Shown here: in pieces, positions 11,594 to 13,317 of the stretch
Numbering within the stretch: position 1 is the stretch's first letter
Layout: every line of letters begins with the position of its first letter
NCBI GenBank assembly: GCA_046095485.1
Contig: JBJTJN010000087.1
Coordinates: forward strand, 1 to 13,317
Length of the DNA: 13,317 nt
Source of the DNA: SYFI01 sp046095485
GTDB lineage: Bacteria; Actinomycetota; Thermoleophilia; Miltoncostaeales; Miltoncostaeaceae
Direction: 5' to 3'
Position numbers and translations under genes: made by a program
Notes under the pieces: model-generated
The model's database searches: none
The model's input: the letters and a program-made list of their open reading frames with translations, nothing else
Told to the model about the DNA's origin: nothing

Positions 11594-13317
11594 GCCGGTC
11601 CCGGGGGCGCACCGGGCTCCAGACCTGGCTCATCGGGTCGTTCATTACGCTGGGCATCGCGGCGAGCCTGCTGATGTTCCTCGTGCTGCTGCCAACCCTC
11701 GAGGGCAGCGTGGTGTCGGGCGCCACCGAGCGCACCTCGCAGTCGACGGTGCGCGTGCTCGACTCGCTGTCGGAGGTGCCCGGCGAGGGATACGGGCTCA
11801 CCGGGGAGCAGGGCGATGCCTACGTCGCCCGGTTGGCGTCCGAGGTGCGGGGCGCGGCCCGGTACTACGACATCGCCACCGGGTGGCACGCGGCCGGGTT
11901 GTCGGCCGCGCCCGGGGCGTTTCCCGATGACGCCCTCACGCAGGAGGGTGACCTCGCCGACAAGTCGTTCTCGCCCGCGCCGGTGCGCACCCGCGTGGCC
12001 GAGGGCCCGGGCGATGCGCGCACGGTGTTCTCGGCGGTGCGCGTGACCCAGGGGGGCAACGTGGTGGGCATCGCCGAGGTGGCGGTGCCGGTGCCCCCAC
12101 CTACGGCCGAGATCGGCGCGCTGCAGCGACGCGTGCTGTTTGCCGTCATCGCCGTGCTGCTGCTCGCCACCATCGCCGGCGTGGCGCTGGCGCGGGTGCT
12201 CGGACGGCGCATCGGGCGCGTGGCCGCCACCGCCGCCACGCTGTCGGCCGGTGACCTCTCGGCGCGCGCGCCGGAGTCATCCCCCCGCGAGGTGGCCACG
12301 CTTGCCGGCGGCCTCAACCGCATGGCCGATCGCGTGCAGGACCTCATCGGCACGGTCACGGGCGAACGCGACCGTGCCCGCAGCCTGGTGGCGGGCCTGG
12401 CCGAGGGGGTGCTGATGATCGACCCCGACGACGCCGTGGTGGTGACCAACGACGCCGCCACGCGAATGCTCGGGTTGGCGTCGGCGAGGGATGCCCGCAT
12501 GGACGACCTCGACCCCGGGCTCGTGGATCTCGTCAGTCGCGCGCGCGCCGAGGCGCAGCCCGTGGAAGGGCCCGAGGTCACCACCGCCGAGGGCGGCGCG
12601 CTGGCCGTGGAGGCCGTGCCGCTCTCCGAGCCCGCCGGAACGGTGATCATCACCATTCGCGACGTCACCCAGGAGCGCGCGCTCGAGCGCACCCGCCGCG
12701 AACTGGTGGCCAATGTGTCGCACGAGCTCAAGACCCCGGTCGCCGCCATACGCGGCCTGCTCGAGCTGATGGAGGACGACTCCATGCCGGCCGAGGACCG
12801 CCGGGAGTTCGTGCGGCTGATGAGCGCGGAGTCGGCGCGCCTGCAGCGCCTGGTGGAGGAGCAGCTGCAGCTGGCGCGCCTCGATGCGGGCGGCCTGCCG
12901 CTGGAGCGCCAGCCCATGGACCTGGCGGCCACCATTCGCGCCGCGGCCCGCCCGCGCGCGGTGCTGGCCGAGCGCGAGGGCGTGGCCCTGCGCGTGGAGG
13001 CGTCCTCGCCGGTTCCCATGGATGGCGACCCCGCCCGCCTCGAGCAGGTGCTGCTGATCCTGCTCGACAACGCTGCGCGGCACACCCCGCCCGGTGGCAC
13101 CATCACCGTGCAGGCCCACGTGCAGGGCGCCGATGCCGTGATGTCGGTTTCCGACACCGGGGAGGGCATCGCAGCGGACGCCATCGACAGCGTGTTCGAC
13201 CGCTTCTACCGCGCTGATGCCGCCCGCGAGCGCGTGGACCAGCAGGGCGCGGGGCTGGGCCTGGCCATTGCCCGCGGCATCGTTCGGGCCCACGGCGGCG
13301 ACATCACCGTCCGGTCC
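11590..13317 (+). CDS. Sensor histidine kinase (truncated by window end)
   Basis: The reading frame from GTG at 11590 stays open to the window edge: 576 residues, missing the last part of the ATPase domain. Order: membrane helix 1 (about 13-35), an extracytoplasmic sensor domain of about 140 residues (37-178) that I do not recognise, helix 2 (about 182-203), HAMP (about 204-256), a PAS-like domain (about 262-370, GLAEGVLMIDPDDAVVVTNDAA), then the dimerisation helix with the phospho-acceptor His378 in VSHELKTPVAAIRG. The ATPase domain has the N box with Asn494 in DNAARHTPPG, G1 SDTGEGI (521-527), F box FDRFYRAD and G2 GAGLGLAIA. The layout resembles PhoR-type kinases. The GTGA overlap with the response-regulator stop couples the pair. 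Its likely job is sensing envelope state and phosphorylating that regulator. Confidence 0.95.
   Translation, partial: MSRSRGRTGLQTWLIGSFITLGIAASLLMFLVLLPTLEGSVVSGATERTSQSTVRVLDSLSEVPGEGYGLTGEQGDAYVARLASEVRGAARYYDIATGWHAAGLSAAPGAFPDDALTQEGDLADKSFSPAPVRTRVAEGPGDARTVFSAVRVTQGGNVVGIAEVAVPVPPPTAEIGALQRRVLFAVIAVLLLATIAGVALARVLGRRIGRVAATAATLSAGDLSARAPESSPREVATLAGGLNRMADRVQDLIGTVTGERDRARSLVAGLAEGVLMIDPDDAVVVTNDAATRMLGLASARDARMDDLDPGLVDLVSRARAEAQPVEGPEVTTAEGGALAVEAVPLSEPAGTVIITIRDVTQERALERTRRELVANVSHELKTPVAAIRGLLELMEDDSMPAEDRREFVRLMSAESARLQRLVEEQLQLARLDAGGLPLERQPMDLAATIRAAARPRAVLAEREGVALRVEASSPVPMDGDPARLEQVLLILLDNAARHTPPGGTITVQAHVQGADAVMSVSDTGEGIAADAIDSVFDRFYRADAARERVDQQGAGLGLAIARGIVRAHGGDITVRS

Noticed and set aside
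1..13317. CRISPR array, tRNA, rRNA, riboswitch, insertion sequence or phage signature
   Set aside because: No regularly spaced repeats, cloverleaf with conserved T-loop, transposase or integrase motif, or terminal inverted repeat pair was found on either strand. Gene content is chromosomal housekeeping throughout.

Overview
This window is a GC-rich (about 70% by eye), gene-dense stretch of bacterial chromosome. High G/C at third codon positions, frequent GTG starts, stop-start overlaps and start codons lying directly behind TAnnnT boxes point to a high-GC actinobacterium-like organism. My guess is a deep Actinomycetota lineage such as Thermoleophilia, but this is inference; there is no rRNA or tRNA here to confirm it. 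I see no mobile element, CRISPR array, integrase or RNA gene.

Layout. Bases 1-99 are low-complexity C-rich sequence plus a hairpin downstream of a leftward pair: a thiol peroxiredoxin (395-853) followed by a YCII-domain protein (100-387). A rightward multi-pass membrane protein (1013-1492) diverges from them across 159 bp that hold an inverted repeat. It converges on lon (1529-3952, leftward), which is translationally coupled behind an Hsp20 chaperone (3949-4398). Diverging from hsp20 are two small overlapping rightward genes: a two-helix membrane protein (4457-4672) and a 57-residue acidic protein (4669-4842).

From 10838 down to 4916 runs a long leftward array: htrA, a GNAT acetyltransferase, pyruvate dehydrogenase E1-alpha, E1-beta and E2, then lipB. 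From the acetyltransferase to lipB every junction is a 4-base stop-start overlap. LipB supplies the octanoyl group that becomes the lipoyl cofactor on E2, so its position behind pdhC makes functional sense. E3 (lpd) and lipA are not in the window. Diverging from htrA are an OmpR/PhoB-type response regulator (10895-11593) and its sensor kinase (11590 to the window edge, truncated). A membrane-anchored HtrA protease back to back with a two-component system resembles known envelope-stress modules (MprAB-PepD in Mycobacterium, CssRS-HtrA in Bacillus).

Most of the window is housekeeping: proteostasis (Hsp20, Lon, HtrA), oxidative defence, and entry of carbon into acetyl-CoA. I do not see a clearly new defence or biosynthetic system. 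The points most worth a second look are regulatory or residue-level: 11-bp direct repeats between htrA and the response regulator, likely leaderless starts in two divergent intergenic regions, the uncharacterised small-gene pair at 4457-4842, and an Asp-to-Tyr change in the E2 catalytic motif.
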